From Pseudomonadota bacterium (GTDB lineage: Bacteria; Pseudomonadota; Gammaproteobacteria; Burkholderiales; JABEVD01): a stretch of 40,535 nt of DNA. The position numbers and the translations under genes were made by a program. Where the stretch lies: assembly GCA_021802655.1 (NCBI GenBank), contig JAJZRP010000016.1, forward strand, positions 1-40,535. Reading direction: 5' to 3'. Position 1 is the first letter of the stretch, and each line of letters opens with the position of its first letter. A model generated the notes under the pieces. It did not search any database. It was given only the letters and a program-made list of their open reading frames with translations, and was not told the origin of the DNA. Below are positions 24,751 through 37,108 of this stretch, in pieces.

Positions 24751-26064
24751 GTCCCTGGAAAGCACTTCGGCTGCAGCAGATCCCTTGCCGAAGGTGATCC
24801 TGATTTCCTCCCCGACCGCAACTTGCGAAACATCGAAGACGATTTCTCCCGCCCCGTTCTGCACCATGCTGTAGCCTCTCGCCAGAACCGACTGCGGATT
24901 GAGGTGAAGGAGATGCGCTTCCAGATTCCGGAGCTTTTCCCGCGATTCCCGAAAACGCCCTGAAATGGCGGCATTCAATCGCGTTCCGGCGTCTTCCGCC
25001 TTTACCTCTCTCGACGCAATATCCGGCTTAGAAATCCGCTGCGCCAGGTGTCCGACCTGCCACAGCTTCTGCTCGAACAGCCTCGACCAGGACGCATTCA
25101 GCCTCAGGGCAAGGTGCTGCAATTGCAGGCGCTGATGACTCGTTTTCTCCCTGGGATGGACAACCCGACGCGCCAAATGATCGACATGCTGCATTCTGGA
25201 TTCGATGGCATGCGCAATCATCCTGCGCAGCCTCCCGTGAAGGAGGCTCAGCCTGCGCCCCAAGTCTTCCCGGTTCGGACTCGCAAGTTCCGCCGCTCCG
25301 GTCGGAGTGGGCGCACGCCTGTCCGCGACGAAATCGGCTATGGTGAAATCCGTTTCATGGCCCACGCCGCAAACGATCGGAATGGGGCAGGCCGCAACTG
25401 CCTGTGCCACGATTTCAGTATTGAATGCGGAAATATCCTCGATGCTGCCACCGCCCCTTGCCAGAATCAGCGTATCGCAGACCTTGTGACGCGCGGCTTC
25501 CCCTATGGCGGAAGCGATCTGTTCCGCCGCGCCCTCGCCCTGAACCGCGGCAGGATAGATCACCACGGCAATCGAAGGCATGCGCCGCTCCAGCGTTTTG
25601 AGGATGTCGTGCAGAGCAGCCGCGCGGCGCGAAGTGACGACGCCTATTTTTTTCGGGAAGGAGGGAATTGCCTTCTTGCGCTCGGGTTCGAACAGTCCGG
25701 CTTTTCCCAGTTTTTCCTTGAGCCTCAAGAATGCCTCGAAAGCCGCCCCCTGCCCCGATTTGCGCAACGCTTCGACCCCCAACTGGAAATCCCCCCTGGC
25801 TTCATAAAGCGTCACCAGGGCTCGCGCTTCCACCTGCATGCCCTCTTGAGGCACCCAATCCAGCAACTGATTCTTCTGGCGGAACATGACGCACCGCACC
25901 GAAGCCGAATCGTCCTTCAATGAAAAATACCAATGCCCGGAAGCGGCTCTAGTGAAATTCGATATTTCTCCCGTGACCCACATCAGGGGAAAATTCTGCT
26001 CGAGCAATTGGCGCGCCGACCGGTTGAGCTCGCTGACCGTCACTATCCTGTCCATCTTCAGCAT
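24748..26064 (-). CDS. xseA: Exodeoxyribonuclease VII large subunit
   Basis: The 438-residue protein has an N-terminal OB fold (VTVSELNRSARQLLE, LMWVTGEISNFTRAASGHWYFSLKD), the catalytic Exo_VII_L domain with IGVVTSRRAAALHDIL and LARGGGSIEDISAFN, and CGVGHETDFTIADFVADRRAPTP, followed by a long coiled coil (about 270-380). With the small subunit XseB it degrades single-stranded DNA. xseB is not in this window. The start is the ATG at 26064 (or 9 bp further in); neither has a strong ribosome site. It faces an AT-rich regulatory region. Confidence 0.96.
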   Translation of the reverse strand: MLKMDRIVTVSELNRSARQLLEQNFPLMWVTGEISNFTRAASGHWYFSLKDDSASVRCVMFRQKNQLLDWVPQEGMQVEARALVTLYEARGDFQLGVEALRKSGQGAAFEAFLRLKEKLGKAGLFEPERKKAIPSFPKKIGVVTSRRAAALHDILKTLERRMPSIAVVIYPAAVQGEGAAEQIASAIGEAARHKVCDTLILARGGGSIEDISAFNTEIVAQAVAACPIPIVCGVGHETDFTIADFVADRRAPTPTGAAELASPNREDLGRRLSLLHGRLRRMIAHAIESRMQHVDHLARRVVHPREKTSHQRLQLQHLALRLNASWSRLFEQKLWQVGHLAQRISKPDIASREVKAEDAGTRLNAAISGRFRESREKLRNLEAHLLHLNPQSVLARGYSMVQNGAGEIVFDVSQVAVGEEIRITFGKGSAAAEVLSRD

Positions 26065-26357
26065 TTTATCTCAACATCGGTAACAAAAATGAATTGATCG
26101 TTACAGCACCCTATGAGAATTACAACAACAATACCAACACACTGTTTTTTATGTGTTTTTTAAACGCCCAAAATTTAACCAGTACCGATAAAAACCTTAC
26201 ATAAAGATTACTTAAGCATCGAAAAAGCGAGTTACGAACAAACTTATCCACAGAAAATGTGGATACTTAAAAATACCTTAAGTATTCGGCAGTTATCTTC
26301 CAACTTGCCGAAATCTGCTCGGCAGGCTAAAGTATCGGCCTATTCTTGGAGGAATTC
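26065..26357. promoter_or_regulatory. AT-rich divergent regulatory region between xseA and exbB
   Basis: These 293 bp are far more AT-rich than the rest of the window and hold no gene. Features seen: an 8-bp direct repeat GTTTTTTA at 26144-26151 and 26155-26162; three copies of TACTTAA(G/A) at 26209-26216 and 26264-26271 (+) and 26277-26284 (-); a DnaA box pair (listed separately); nested inverted repeats, with ATACTTAA at 26263-26270 against TTAAGTAT at 26278-26285; and a TGCCGA/TCGGCA hairpin at 26306-26324 just before exbB. No Fur box was recognised. Confidence 0.6.
26244..26266. repeat. Inverted pair of DnaA boxes
   Basis: TTATCCACA, the exact DnaA consensus, at 26244-26252. It is followed after 5 bp by TGTGGATAC at 26258-26266, the reverse complement of a box with one mismatch. 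The arms pair over 8 bp (TATCCACA/TGTGGATA). Confidence 0.6.
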
Positions 26358-26972
26358 GTGTTCGCCATCATTGAAGCTGCCGGCTGGCCGATCTGGCCGA
26401 TTCTCATAGCATCCCTCATATCGGTGATGATCATCGTTTATTGCCTGATTTCGCTGCGGCAAAGCGTGGTTGCGCCGAAAACGCTGCTCCCCAGGATCGT
26501 CCAGGAACTCAGGAGAAACGGGGTCACGCAGGAAATGTTATCCAAGCTCTCCTCGAAGGATGCCCCCCTTCTGGGACATATCCTTGCCGCAGGGCTCAAG
26601 AATTCAAAAAATTCCAGGGACATCATGAAGGAATCCATCGAGGAGGCAGGCAGAATCGCCGTTCACGAGATGGAGCGCTTTTTGACCACGCTGGGAACGA
26701 TCGCCTCGATCAGCCCGCTTCTGGGACTCTTCGGCACGATGATCGGCATGATCGAGTTGTTCGGCTCCCAGTCTGCATCGGGAGCCAATCCGACCATGCT
26801 TGCCCACGGCATTTCGGTCGCCCTCTACAATACGGCATTCGGCCTTGCGGTGGCCATTCCGAGCATGATTTTCTACCGTCATTTCAGAGGAAAAATCGAA
26901 ACACTCGTCGTAGAAATGGAGCATGAAGCGATCAAGCTGATCGAAATCATTCACGGCGAGCGTCAGGACTGA
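26358..26972 (+). CDS. exbB: ExbB/TolQ/MotA-family proton channel protein
   Basis: This inner-membrane protein of 204 residues has three helices: one near the N-terminus (about 10-32) and two after a cytoplasmic loop (about 110-130 and 155-175). It carries the conserved LTTLGTIASISPLLGLFGTMIGMI and ISVALYNTAFGLAVAIPSM. With ExbD it uses the proton motive force to energise TonB or a similar partner. The GTG at 26358 is chosen because GGAGG lies 5 bp upstream; an in-frame TTG lies within that ribosome site. No tonB follows; the position before exbD-lpxK is the common betaproteobacterial arrangement. Confidence 0.93.
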   Translation: MFAIIEAAGWPIWPILIASLISVMIIVYCLISLRQSVVAPKTLLPRIVQELRRNGVTQEMLSKLSSKDAPLLGHILAAGLKNSKNSRDIMKESIEEAGRIAVHEMERFLTTLGTIASISPLLGLFGTMIGMIELFGSQSASGANPTMLAHGISVALYNTAFGLAVAIPSMIFYRHFRGKIETLVVEMEHEAIKLIEIIHGERQD

Positions 26973-26973
26973 C

Positions 26974-27387
26974 ATGGACTTCAGACGCGGCAAACTCAGG
27001 GAAGAGCCGGAAATCAACCTGGTGCCCCTGATTGACGTCCTGCTCGTGATCCTGATTTTCCTGATGGTCACGACCACCTATTCCAGGTTCGGCGAACTCA
27101 AGATCACCCTGCCCGAAGCTTCCGCAGAGAAACCTCCGCAGCAGCCGAATCCGATCAACGTCACGGTCGATGCCCGGGGACATTATATGGTGAACGACAG
27201 CATCGTCTCCTCCAGCACGGTCGATGCCCTGAGTCTCGAATTGCGCAAGGCGGCAGGGGACCAGAAGGATCCTGTCATCGTCATCAATGCCGACGCCAAA
27301 TCGACGCACCAGTCGGTCGTCAATGTCATGGAAGCCGCACGGGTTTCGGGCTACACCCACATCACCTTCACCACGCAGTCCCAGTAA
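26974..27387 (+). CDS. exbD: ExbD/TolR-family protein
   Basis: The 137-residue protein has a short cytoplasmic N-terminus, one helix (about 16-34) containing the conserved protonatable Asp21 (NLVPLIDVLLVILIFLM), and a periplasmic ExbD/TolR domain ending in the VNVMEAARVSGYTHITF motif. It is the partner of ExbB. It begins 1 bp after exbB and shares one base with the lpxK start (TAATG). Confidence 0.95.
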   Translation: MDFRRGKLREEPEINLVPLIDVLLVILIFLMVTTTYSRFGELKITLPEASAEKPPQQPNPINVTVDARGHYMVNDSIVSSSTVDALSLELRKAAGDQKDPVIVINADAKSTHQSVVNVMEAARVSGYTHITFTTQSQ

Positions 27388-28376
27388 TGCACCGGCTGGA
27401 AGATGCCTGGCGCTCCCCGTTGCGCGCTCTCCTTTTGCCTTTCGGCCTCCTTTTCGGGCTGCTCGGTTATGTCAGGCGTCTCTTCTACCGATACGGTCTC
27501 CTCGAATCGACGAAGCTGCCTGTTCCCGTGGTGATCGTGGGCAACATCACGGCGGGGGGAAGCGGCAAAACCCCGCTGGTTATGGCGCTCTCAAAAGCCC
27601 TGTCCGAAAGGGGATTGCATCCCGGCATCGTGAGCCGCGGTTACGGTGGTAAGGCTTCCAGGCCGATTTCAGTCGAAGAATCGAGCCGCCCCGAAGATGT
27701 CGGAGACGAGCCGATATTGCTGAGGAAAACGGGGTTTCCCGTATGGGTGGGAAGAAAAAGGGGGCAAGCCGCACAAAAGCTTCTGGATGCCCATCCCGAG
27801 TGCGACATCCTGATCGGGGACGACGGGCTGCAGCATTACGCGCTCTGCCGCGATTTCGAAATCGCCGTGATCGACGCTTCCAGAGGATTGGGAAACGGAC
27901 TGCTCCTCCCGGCTGGGCCGTTGCGGGAACCTCCGGGTCGATTGAAACAGGTGAATGCCATCGTCCTCAATGGCGGCGATTTCCCAACTGAAAACCTGGC
28001 TCCGGCATTCGGGATGCGGCTTTCAGGCAACCGCTTCATCAACATCGATCGCCCTGGAATTTCGGCGAATGCCGCCGATTTCTCAGGAAAAAGCATCCAT
28101 GCTATCGCAGGCATAGGCAATCCAGGCCGATTCTTCACCCATCTTTATACTCTCGGATTGCAATTCACGCCCCACCCTTTCCCCGACCACCATCCCTACA
28201 AGGCTGAAGATCTCGAATTCGAAAATTGCGACATCATCCTCATGACGGAAAAAGATGCTATAAAATGTAGGGGGTTCGCTCCGGGAAAATGCTGGTTTTT
28301 GCAGGTAGAGGCGCAAGTCGATCCGGGTCTCGCCGAACTGATTCTAAAAACGCTTGGAATGACAAATGGATCCTAA
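27387..28376 (+). CDS. lpxK: Tetraacyldisaccharide 4'-kinase
   Basis: This 329-residue inner-membrane-associated kinase phosphorylates the 4' position of the lipid A disaccharide precursor. It has an N-terminal hydrophobic helix (about 12-30), the P-loop [12 protein letters not shown] (52-63), [19 protein letters not shown] with the catalytic aspartates, and the C-terminal DHHPY and MTEKDAIKC motifs. The gene overlaps exbD by one base and ycaR by 11 bp. Confidence 0.96.
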   Translation: MHRLEDAWRSPLRALLLPFGLLFGLLGYVRRLFYRYGLLESTKLPVPVVIVGNITAGGSGKTPLVMALSKALSERGLHPGIVSRGYGGKASRPISVEESSRPEDVGDEPILLRKTGFPVWVGRKRGQAAQKLLDAHPECDILIGDDGLQHYALCRDFEIAVIDASRGLGNGLLLPAGPLREPPGRLKQVNAIVLNGGDFPTENLAPAFGMRLSGNRFINIDRPGISANAADFSGKSIHAIAGIGNPGRFFTHLYTLGLQFTPHPFPDHHPYKAEDLEFENCDIILMTEKDAIKCRGFAPGKCWFLQVEAQVDPGLAELILKTLGMTNGS

Positions 28377-28545
28377 ACTGCTCGACATTCTCGTCTGCCC
28401 CCTGTGCAAGGGGCCGCTGGTCTACCGGAAAGAGGCACAGGAACTCCTCTGCAAGCCAGACCGAATCGCCTTTCCGATCAGGGACGGCATCCCCGTGATG
28501 CTGGAAGACGAGGCCAGGAAGCTCCCTGCCGAAGAAGAAGTCTGA
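28366..28545 (+). CDS. ycaR: Trm112/YcaR-family small protein
   Basis: A 59-residue protein beginning [18 protein letters not shown]. It has a CPLC pair (Cys11, Cys14) and the conserved [14 protein letters not shown] stretch of the Trm112/UPF0434 family. Homologues are small zinc-ribbon-like proteins; the bacterial role is unclear. The position between lpxK and kdsB is highly conserved in proteobacteria and supports the call. The start overlaps the lpxK end by 11 bp, and kdsB starts directly after its stop. Confidence 0.93.
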   Translation: MDPKLLDILVCPLCKGPLVYRKEAQELLCKPDRIAFPIRDGIPVMLEDEARKLPAEEEV

Positions 28546-29954
<1,409 letters not shown>

Positions 29955-30043
29955 AGAACCTCAGGGGGTTCCCCGGAAAGGCATTTTCGGCAAAATGTAT
30001 CTGGAATGTTCTAGACTTTAAAATATTACCAGAAAGGAACGAC

Positions 30044-31306
30044 ATGGCCGCCAAAAACGCTTTCTACGCCCAATCCGGGGGGGTCACTTCGGTCATCAAT
30101 GCATCCGCATGCGGCGTGATCGAAACGGCACGCGCACATCCGGACAGGATAGGCAGGGTCTATGCCGGGAGAAACGGCATCATCGGCGCGCTCCAGGAAG
30201 ACCTGATCGACACTTCCCTCGAACCCGTCGATGCGATATCGGCCCTGAAACACACCCCGTCCGGCGCATTCGGTTCCTGCCGCTACAAGCTCAAGGGGCT
30301 GGATACCCACAAGGCCCAGTACGAGCGCCTGATCGAGGTATTCAGGGCCCACGACATCGGCTACTTTTTCTACAATGGCGGGGGGGACTCCGCCGACACC
30401 TGCCTCAAGGTTTCCCAGCTATCGAGCACGCTCGGCTATCCCATCATCGCAGTCCATGTCCCGAAAACGGTGGACAACGATTTGCCTGTCACCGACTGTT
30501 GCCCGGGATTCGGTTCGGTCGCCAAATACATCGCCACTTCGGTGAAGGAAGCGAGCTTCGACGTGGCTTCCATGGCCAAGACATCGACCAAAATTTTCGT
30601 GATCGAAGTGATGGGACGCCATGCAGGCTGGATCGCAGCAGCAGGGGGGCTTGCCGGCAGCGCAGATTGCCCGTTGCCCATCGTGATCCTGTTTCCGGAA
30701 GTGCCTTTCGACGAAGCCGGCTTCCTCTTTCGCGTGGACGAAATGGTGAGGCGCCATGGCTACTGCTCCATCGTGGTATCCGAAGGCGTTCAGGATAAGG
30801 AGGGGAAATTCCTTTCCGACCAGGGCCTGAAGGATGCTTTCGGTCATGCCCAACTGGGCGGCGTCGCACCCCTCATCGCCAATCTTTGCCGCGAAAAGCT
30901 GGGCTACAAATACCATTGGGCGGTTGCCGATTACCTGCAGCGTGCGGCGCGCCATATCGCCTCCAGAACGGATGTCGAACAGGCCTATGCGGTCGGACGG
31001 GCCGCAGTGGAACTCGCGCTCTCCGGAAAAAATTCCGTCATGCCGACCATCGTCAGGAAATCCGACCAGCCCTATTCCTGGAAAATCGGCGTGGCCGAAC
31101 TGAAGGATGTTGCGAACGTGGAAAAGAAAATGCCCGCAAACTTCATCTCTGAAGACGGTTTCGGCATCACCGAAGCCTGCAGGCGCTACCTGCTGCCGCT
31201 GATCGCAGGAGAAGATTATCCGCCTTATCGGAATGGGCTCCCCGACTATGTGAGGCTCAGGAATATCGCCGTCGATAAAAAACTCGCGGGGGAATTCCGG
31301 ATCTGA
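30044..31306 (+). CDS. pfp: 6-phosphofructokinase, pyrophosphate-dependent type
   Basis: The 420-residue PFK has the signature residues of PPi users. In the motif that reads GGDGS in ATP enzymes it has GGGDS (112-116), with Asp115 at the place of E. coli Gly104. It has PKTVDND with Lys141 at the place of E. coli Gly124. Both are the known PPi determinants. It also has GFGSVAKYIATS and VMGRHAGWIA. The enzyme reversibly converts fructose 6-phosphate + PPi to fructose 1,6-bisphosphate + Pi. E. coli Asp103 is replaced by Gly114. AAAGGA precedes the ATG. It lies 20 bp before the H+-pyrophosphatase gene; the same pair is co-transcribed in Methylococcus capsulatus. Confidence 0.92.
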   Translation: MAAKNAFYAQSGGVTSVINASACGVIETARAHPDRIGRVYAGRNGIIGALQEDLIDTSLEPVDAISALKHTPSGAFGSCRYKLKGLDTHKAQYERLIEVFRAHDIGYFFYNGGGDSADTCLKVSQLSSTLGYPIIAVHVPKTVDNDLPVTDCCPGFGSVAKYIATSVKEASFDVASMAKTSTKIFVIEVMGRHAGWIAAAGGLAGSADCPLPIVILFPEVPFDEAGFLFRVDEMVRRHGYCSIVVSEGVQDKEGKFLSDQGLKDAFGHAQLGGVAPLIANLCREKLGYKYHWAVADYLQRAARHIASRTDVEQAYAVGRAAVELALSGKNSVMPTIVRKSDQPYSWKIGVAELKDVANVEKKMPANFISEDGFGITEACRRYLLPLIAGEDYPPYRNGLPDYVRLRNIAVDKKLAGEFRI

Positions 31307-31326
31307 AAGATTGAAAAAAGGAGGCA

Positions 31327-33372
31327 ATGATGTCCGCCGGTCTGATATTCGCCCTCGCGTGTTCCGCAACCGCAATTCTCTACGGCATCCTGTCCGGCAA
31401 ATGGATTCTTGACCAGCCTGCCGGCTCCGAAAGAATGCAAGCGATCGCTTCCGCAATCGAGGAAGGCGCCACCGCCTACCTCAAACGCCAGTATGCCACC
31501 ATCGCCCTGGTGGGCTTCGTTCTTTTCCTGCTGATCGGCATTGCGATCGGCTGGAAGACTGCAATCGGCTTCGCCATCGGCGCACTGCTCTCGGGTGCCG
31601 CAGGATTCATCGGCATGAACGTTTCGGTGCGCGCCAACGTCAGAACCGCAGAAGCTGCGAGGCATGGCCTCAATGCCGCGCTCAATGTCGCATTCAGGGG
31701 CGGAAGCATCACGGGGCTCCTGGTCGTGGGCATGGGACTTCTCGGGGTGGCGGGTTACTATGCCTGGCTCTCTGGCGGCGGGGCCGAATCAGGCACACTC
31801 GATCCCCTGATCGGGCTCGGATTCGGCGGATCGCTGATTTCCATCTTCGCCAGGCTCGGGGGCGGCATCTTCACCAAGGGTGCGGATGTGGGGGCTGACC
31901 TCGTGGGCAAGGTGGAAGCCGGAATTCCCGAGGACGACCCCAGAAATCCCGCGGTGATCGCAGACAACGTCGGCGACAACGTGGGGGATTGCGCCGGCAT
32001 GGCAGCGGATCTTTTCGAAACCTATGCCGTTACCCTGATCGCCACCATGCTGCTTGGCGCCATGATGATGAAGGGGGCGAGCGTACAAGCGCAGGACAAG
32101 GCCGTGGTCTACCCGCTCGCCCTCGGCGGCTTCTCCATTATCGCATCGATCATCGGCGCCTTTTTCGTCAAGGCGAGAGAAGGCGGCAAGATCATGAATG
32201 CGCTCTACCGCGGTCTCATCGTCTCGGGCGCACTCGCGCTTCTTGCCTTCTATCCCATCACCTTCTGGCTGATGGGTGAAGGCATCATGGAAGGAGAAAG
32301 ATTCGTGGGGCCGCTGGATCTCTACCTGAGTTCCCTTATCGGGCTTTTCCTCACCGGCGCGATGGTGCTCATCACCGAGTACTACACGGCAACGGAATAT
32401 CCCCCGGTTCGCCATATCGCGGAGGCTTCCACCACGGGGCACGGTACCAATGTCATCGCTGGGCTCGGCGTTTCCATGAAGTCCACGGCCCTTCCGGTGC
32501 TTTCGGTCTGCGCCTCGATCGGCGCAGCCTACTGGCTGGCAGGGCTTTACGGCATCGCAGTTGCCGCAACCGCCATGCTTTCGATGACCGGCATCATCGT
32601 GGCAATCGATGCCTACGGTCCGATCACGGACAATGCGGGCGGGATAGCCGAAATGGCCGAGCTGCCCGAAGAGATCAGGAACATCACCGATCCGCTGGAT
32701 GCGGTGGGCAACACCACCAAGGCGGTGACCAAGGGCTATGCCATAGGTTCTGCAGGGCTTGCCGCACTGGTCCTGTTCGCCGACTATACCCATGCGCTTT
32801 CGGCAAAGGGCGAAATGCTTTCTTTCGACCTTTCCGACCACAGGGTGATCATCGGGCTCTTTCTCGGCGGGATGGTGCCCTATCTTTTCGGCGCGATGGG
32901 CATGGAGGCGGTGGGGCGGGCAGCAGGGTCGGTCGTGGTCGAAGTCAGACGCCAGTTCAGGGAAATCCCGGGCATCATGGCGGGAACTGCAAAACCCGAC
33001 TACTCGAAGGCGGTGGACATGCTGACCCGCGCTGCGATCCGCGAAATGATCGTCCCTTCCCTGCTGCCGGTTGCGGTTCCGGTTGCCGTCGGCCTCCTGC
33101 TCGGACCGCAGGCCCTGGGCGGGGTGCTGGTCGGCGCCATCATCACCGGCATTTTCGTCGCGATTTCGATGACAACCGGGGGCGGAGCATGGGACAATGC
33201 CAAAAAATACATCGAACAGGGCAATTACGGCGGGAAAGGCTCGGAAGCGCACAAGGCTGCCGTCACCGGCGACACGGTGGGCGACCCTTACAAGGATACC
33301 GCAGGCCCCGCCATCAATCCCCTGATCAAGATCATCAACATCGTGGCGCTGCTTATCGTGCCGCTCCTTTGA
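31327..33372 (+). CDS. hppA: Membrane-bound H+-translocating pyrophosphatase, K+-independent type
   Basis: The 681-residue integral membrane pump has about 16 helices. The PPi/Mg site is intact: [11 protein letters not shown], then [21 protein letters not shown] in the region near residues 180-235, and the C-terminal second acidic site [19 protein letters not shown]. The [10 protein letters not shown] segment has Lys and Thr at the positions (A/K460 and G/T463 in the usual numbering) that mark K+-independent enzymes. A strong AAGGAGG precedes the ATG. It couples PPi hydrolysis to proton pumping, or can make PPi from the proton motive force. It sits between pfp and the glcG-like gene. Confidence 0.97.
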   Translation: MMSAGLIFALACSATAILYGILSGKWILDQPAGSERMQAIASAIEEGATAYLKRQYATIALVGFVLFLLIGIAIGWKTAIGFAIGALLSGAAGFIGMNVSVRANVRTAEAARHGLNAALNVAFRGGSITGLLVVGMGLLGVAGYYAWLSGGGAESGTLDPLIGLGFGGSLISIFARLGGGIFTKGADVGADLVGKVEAGIPEDDPRNPAVIADNVGDNVGDCAGMAADLFETYAVTLIATMLLGAMMMKGASVQAQDKAVVYPLALGGFSIIASIIGAFFVKAREGGKIMNALYRGLIVSGALALLAFYPITFWLMGEGIMEGERFVGPLDLYLSSLIGLFLTGAMVLITEYYTATEYPPVRHIAEASTTGHGTNVIAGLGVSMKSTALPVLSVCASIGAAYWLAGLYGIAVAATAMLSMTGIIVAIDAYGPITDNAGGIAEMAELPEEIRNITDPLDAVGNTTKAVTKGYAIGSAGLAALVLFADYTHALSAKGEMLSFDLSDHRVIIGLFLGGMVPYLFGAMGMEAVGRAAGSVVVEVRRQFREIPGIMAGTAKPDYSKAVDMLTRAAIREMIVPSLLPVAVPVAVGLLLGPQALGGVLVGAIITGIFVAISMTTGGGAWDNAKKYIEQGNYGGKGSEAHKAAVTGDTVGDPYKDTAGPAINPLIKIINIVALLIVPLL

Positions 33373-33376
33373 ACTC

Positions 33377-33763
33377 ATGAAAAAACTGACCTTATCCAAA
33401 GCCAAAGAAATAGCGGAAGCTGCAAGGCGCGAGGCGGACGCCAACGGATGGCCGGTCGTCGTCTCCATCGTCGACGATGGAGGACATCTCCTCTATCTGG
33501 AGCGGGCCGACGGCACCCAGTTCGGCAGCGTGGAGATTGCCATCGCCAAGGCAAAATCGGCCATCGCCTTCAGGCGCCCTACCAAGGAATGGGAAAAGCG
33601 GATCACGGACGGCAGGCTCGGAGTGCTCGCCCTGCCCGGCATGATCCCCGTCGAGGGAGGGCTGCCCATAGTGCTCGACGGGGAAATGGTGGGGGCGATC
33701 GGCGTGAGCGGCGTCACCTCGATCCAGGACGGACGGATCGCTGCAGCGGGAATTGCCGAATGA
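33377..33763 (+). CDS. HbpS/GlcG-family protein (DUF336)
   Basis: The 128-residue protein matches the GlcG/HbpS family: LTLSKAKEIAEAARREA, VVVSIVDDGGHLLYLERAD, AIAKAKSAIAFRRPT, and GGLPIVLDGEMVGAIGVSG. HbpS in Streptomyces binds heme; GlcG sits in glycolate operons with unclear function. No signal peptide is seen. It starts 4 bp after hppA and overlaps the next gene by 4 bp (ATGA), so it is part of the pfp operon. Confidence 0.88.
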   Translation: MKKLTLSKAKEIAEAARREADANGWPVVVSIVDDGGHLLYLERADGTQFGSVEIAIAKAKSAIAFRRPTKEWEKRITDGRLGVLALPGMIPVEGGLPIVLDGEMVGAIGVSGVTSIQDGRIAAAGIAE

Positions 33764-34273
33764 TCTTTAGGGTGGCGGGCAAAACCCCTCAATTGCAGGG
33801 CGAATATTTCGTCGCGGAAAACGCCACCGTGGTCGGCAGTGTGGTGCTCGGCAACAACGTCAGCATCTGGTTCGGCGCTGTGGTCAGGGGGGATGTCGAT
33901 ACTATCCGCATCGGGGAAAACACCAATGTCCAGGATGGCGCAGTGCTGCATGTCGATGCGGGCTGCCCGCTGGAAATAGGCCGCGGCGTGACGGTGGGAC
34001 ACGCCGCCGTGCTGCACGGCTGCACTGTCGGGGACGACACCTTGATCGGAATCAGGAGCGTGGTCCTGAACGGTGCGAAAATAGGCAAAAACTGCCTGAT
34101 CGGCGCCAATACCCTGGTCACGGAAGGCAAGATCGTGCCGGATGGTTCCCTGGTCGTGGGCTCCCCGGGAAAGGTGATCAGGGCATTGACGGCGGAAGAA
34201 ATCGAAGCGATAAGGGCGAACGCCCGTCATTATGTCGAAAGCGCGGACCAGTACAGGGACGAATTCGAATCCC

Positions 34274-34281
<8 letters not shown>
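33760..34281 (+). CDS. Gamma-carbonic-anhydrase-like left-handed beta-helix protein (YrdA-type)
   Basis: The 173-residue protein is built of hexapeptide repeats (for example NNVSIWFGAVVRGD, GENTNVQDGAVLHVD, GHAAVLHGCTVGDDTLIG) and ends with an alpha-helix (about 145-170). The three zinc-site histidines of the gamma-CA family are present (H64, H81, H86). Whether it has carbonic anhydrase activity is open, since many YrdA/CaiE-type homologues are inactive. The start is the ATG in the ATGA overlap with the HbpS-like gene; it overlaps the next gene by 8 bp. Confidence 0.9.

Positions 34282-37108
<2,827 letters not shown>

Noticed and set aside
26095-26170. Fur box for exbB/exbD
   Set aside because: No stretch resembling GATAATGATAATCATTATC could be found.
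26065-26357. Chromosome origin of replication
   Set aside because: Only one exact and one near-exact DnaA box, and no dnaA, dnaN or gidA/parAB nearby. A regulatory role is more likely.
29955-30043. GAACC/GGTTC hairpin after adk as a terminator
   Set aside because: Only 5-bp arms and no T run. It may be a weak structure but does not support a terminator call.
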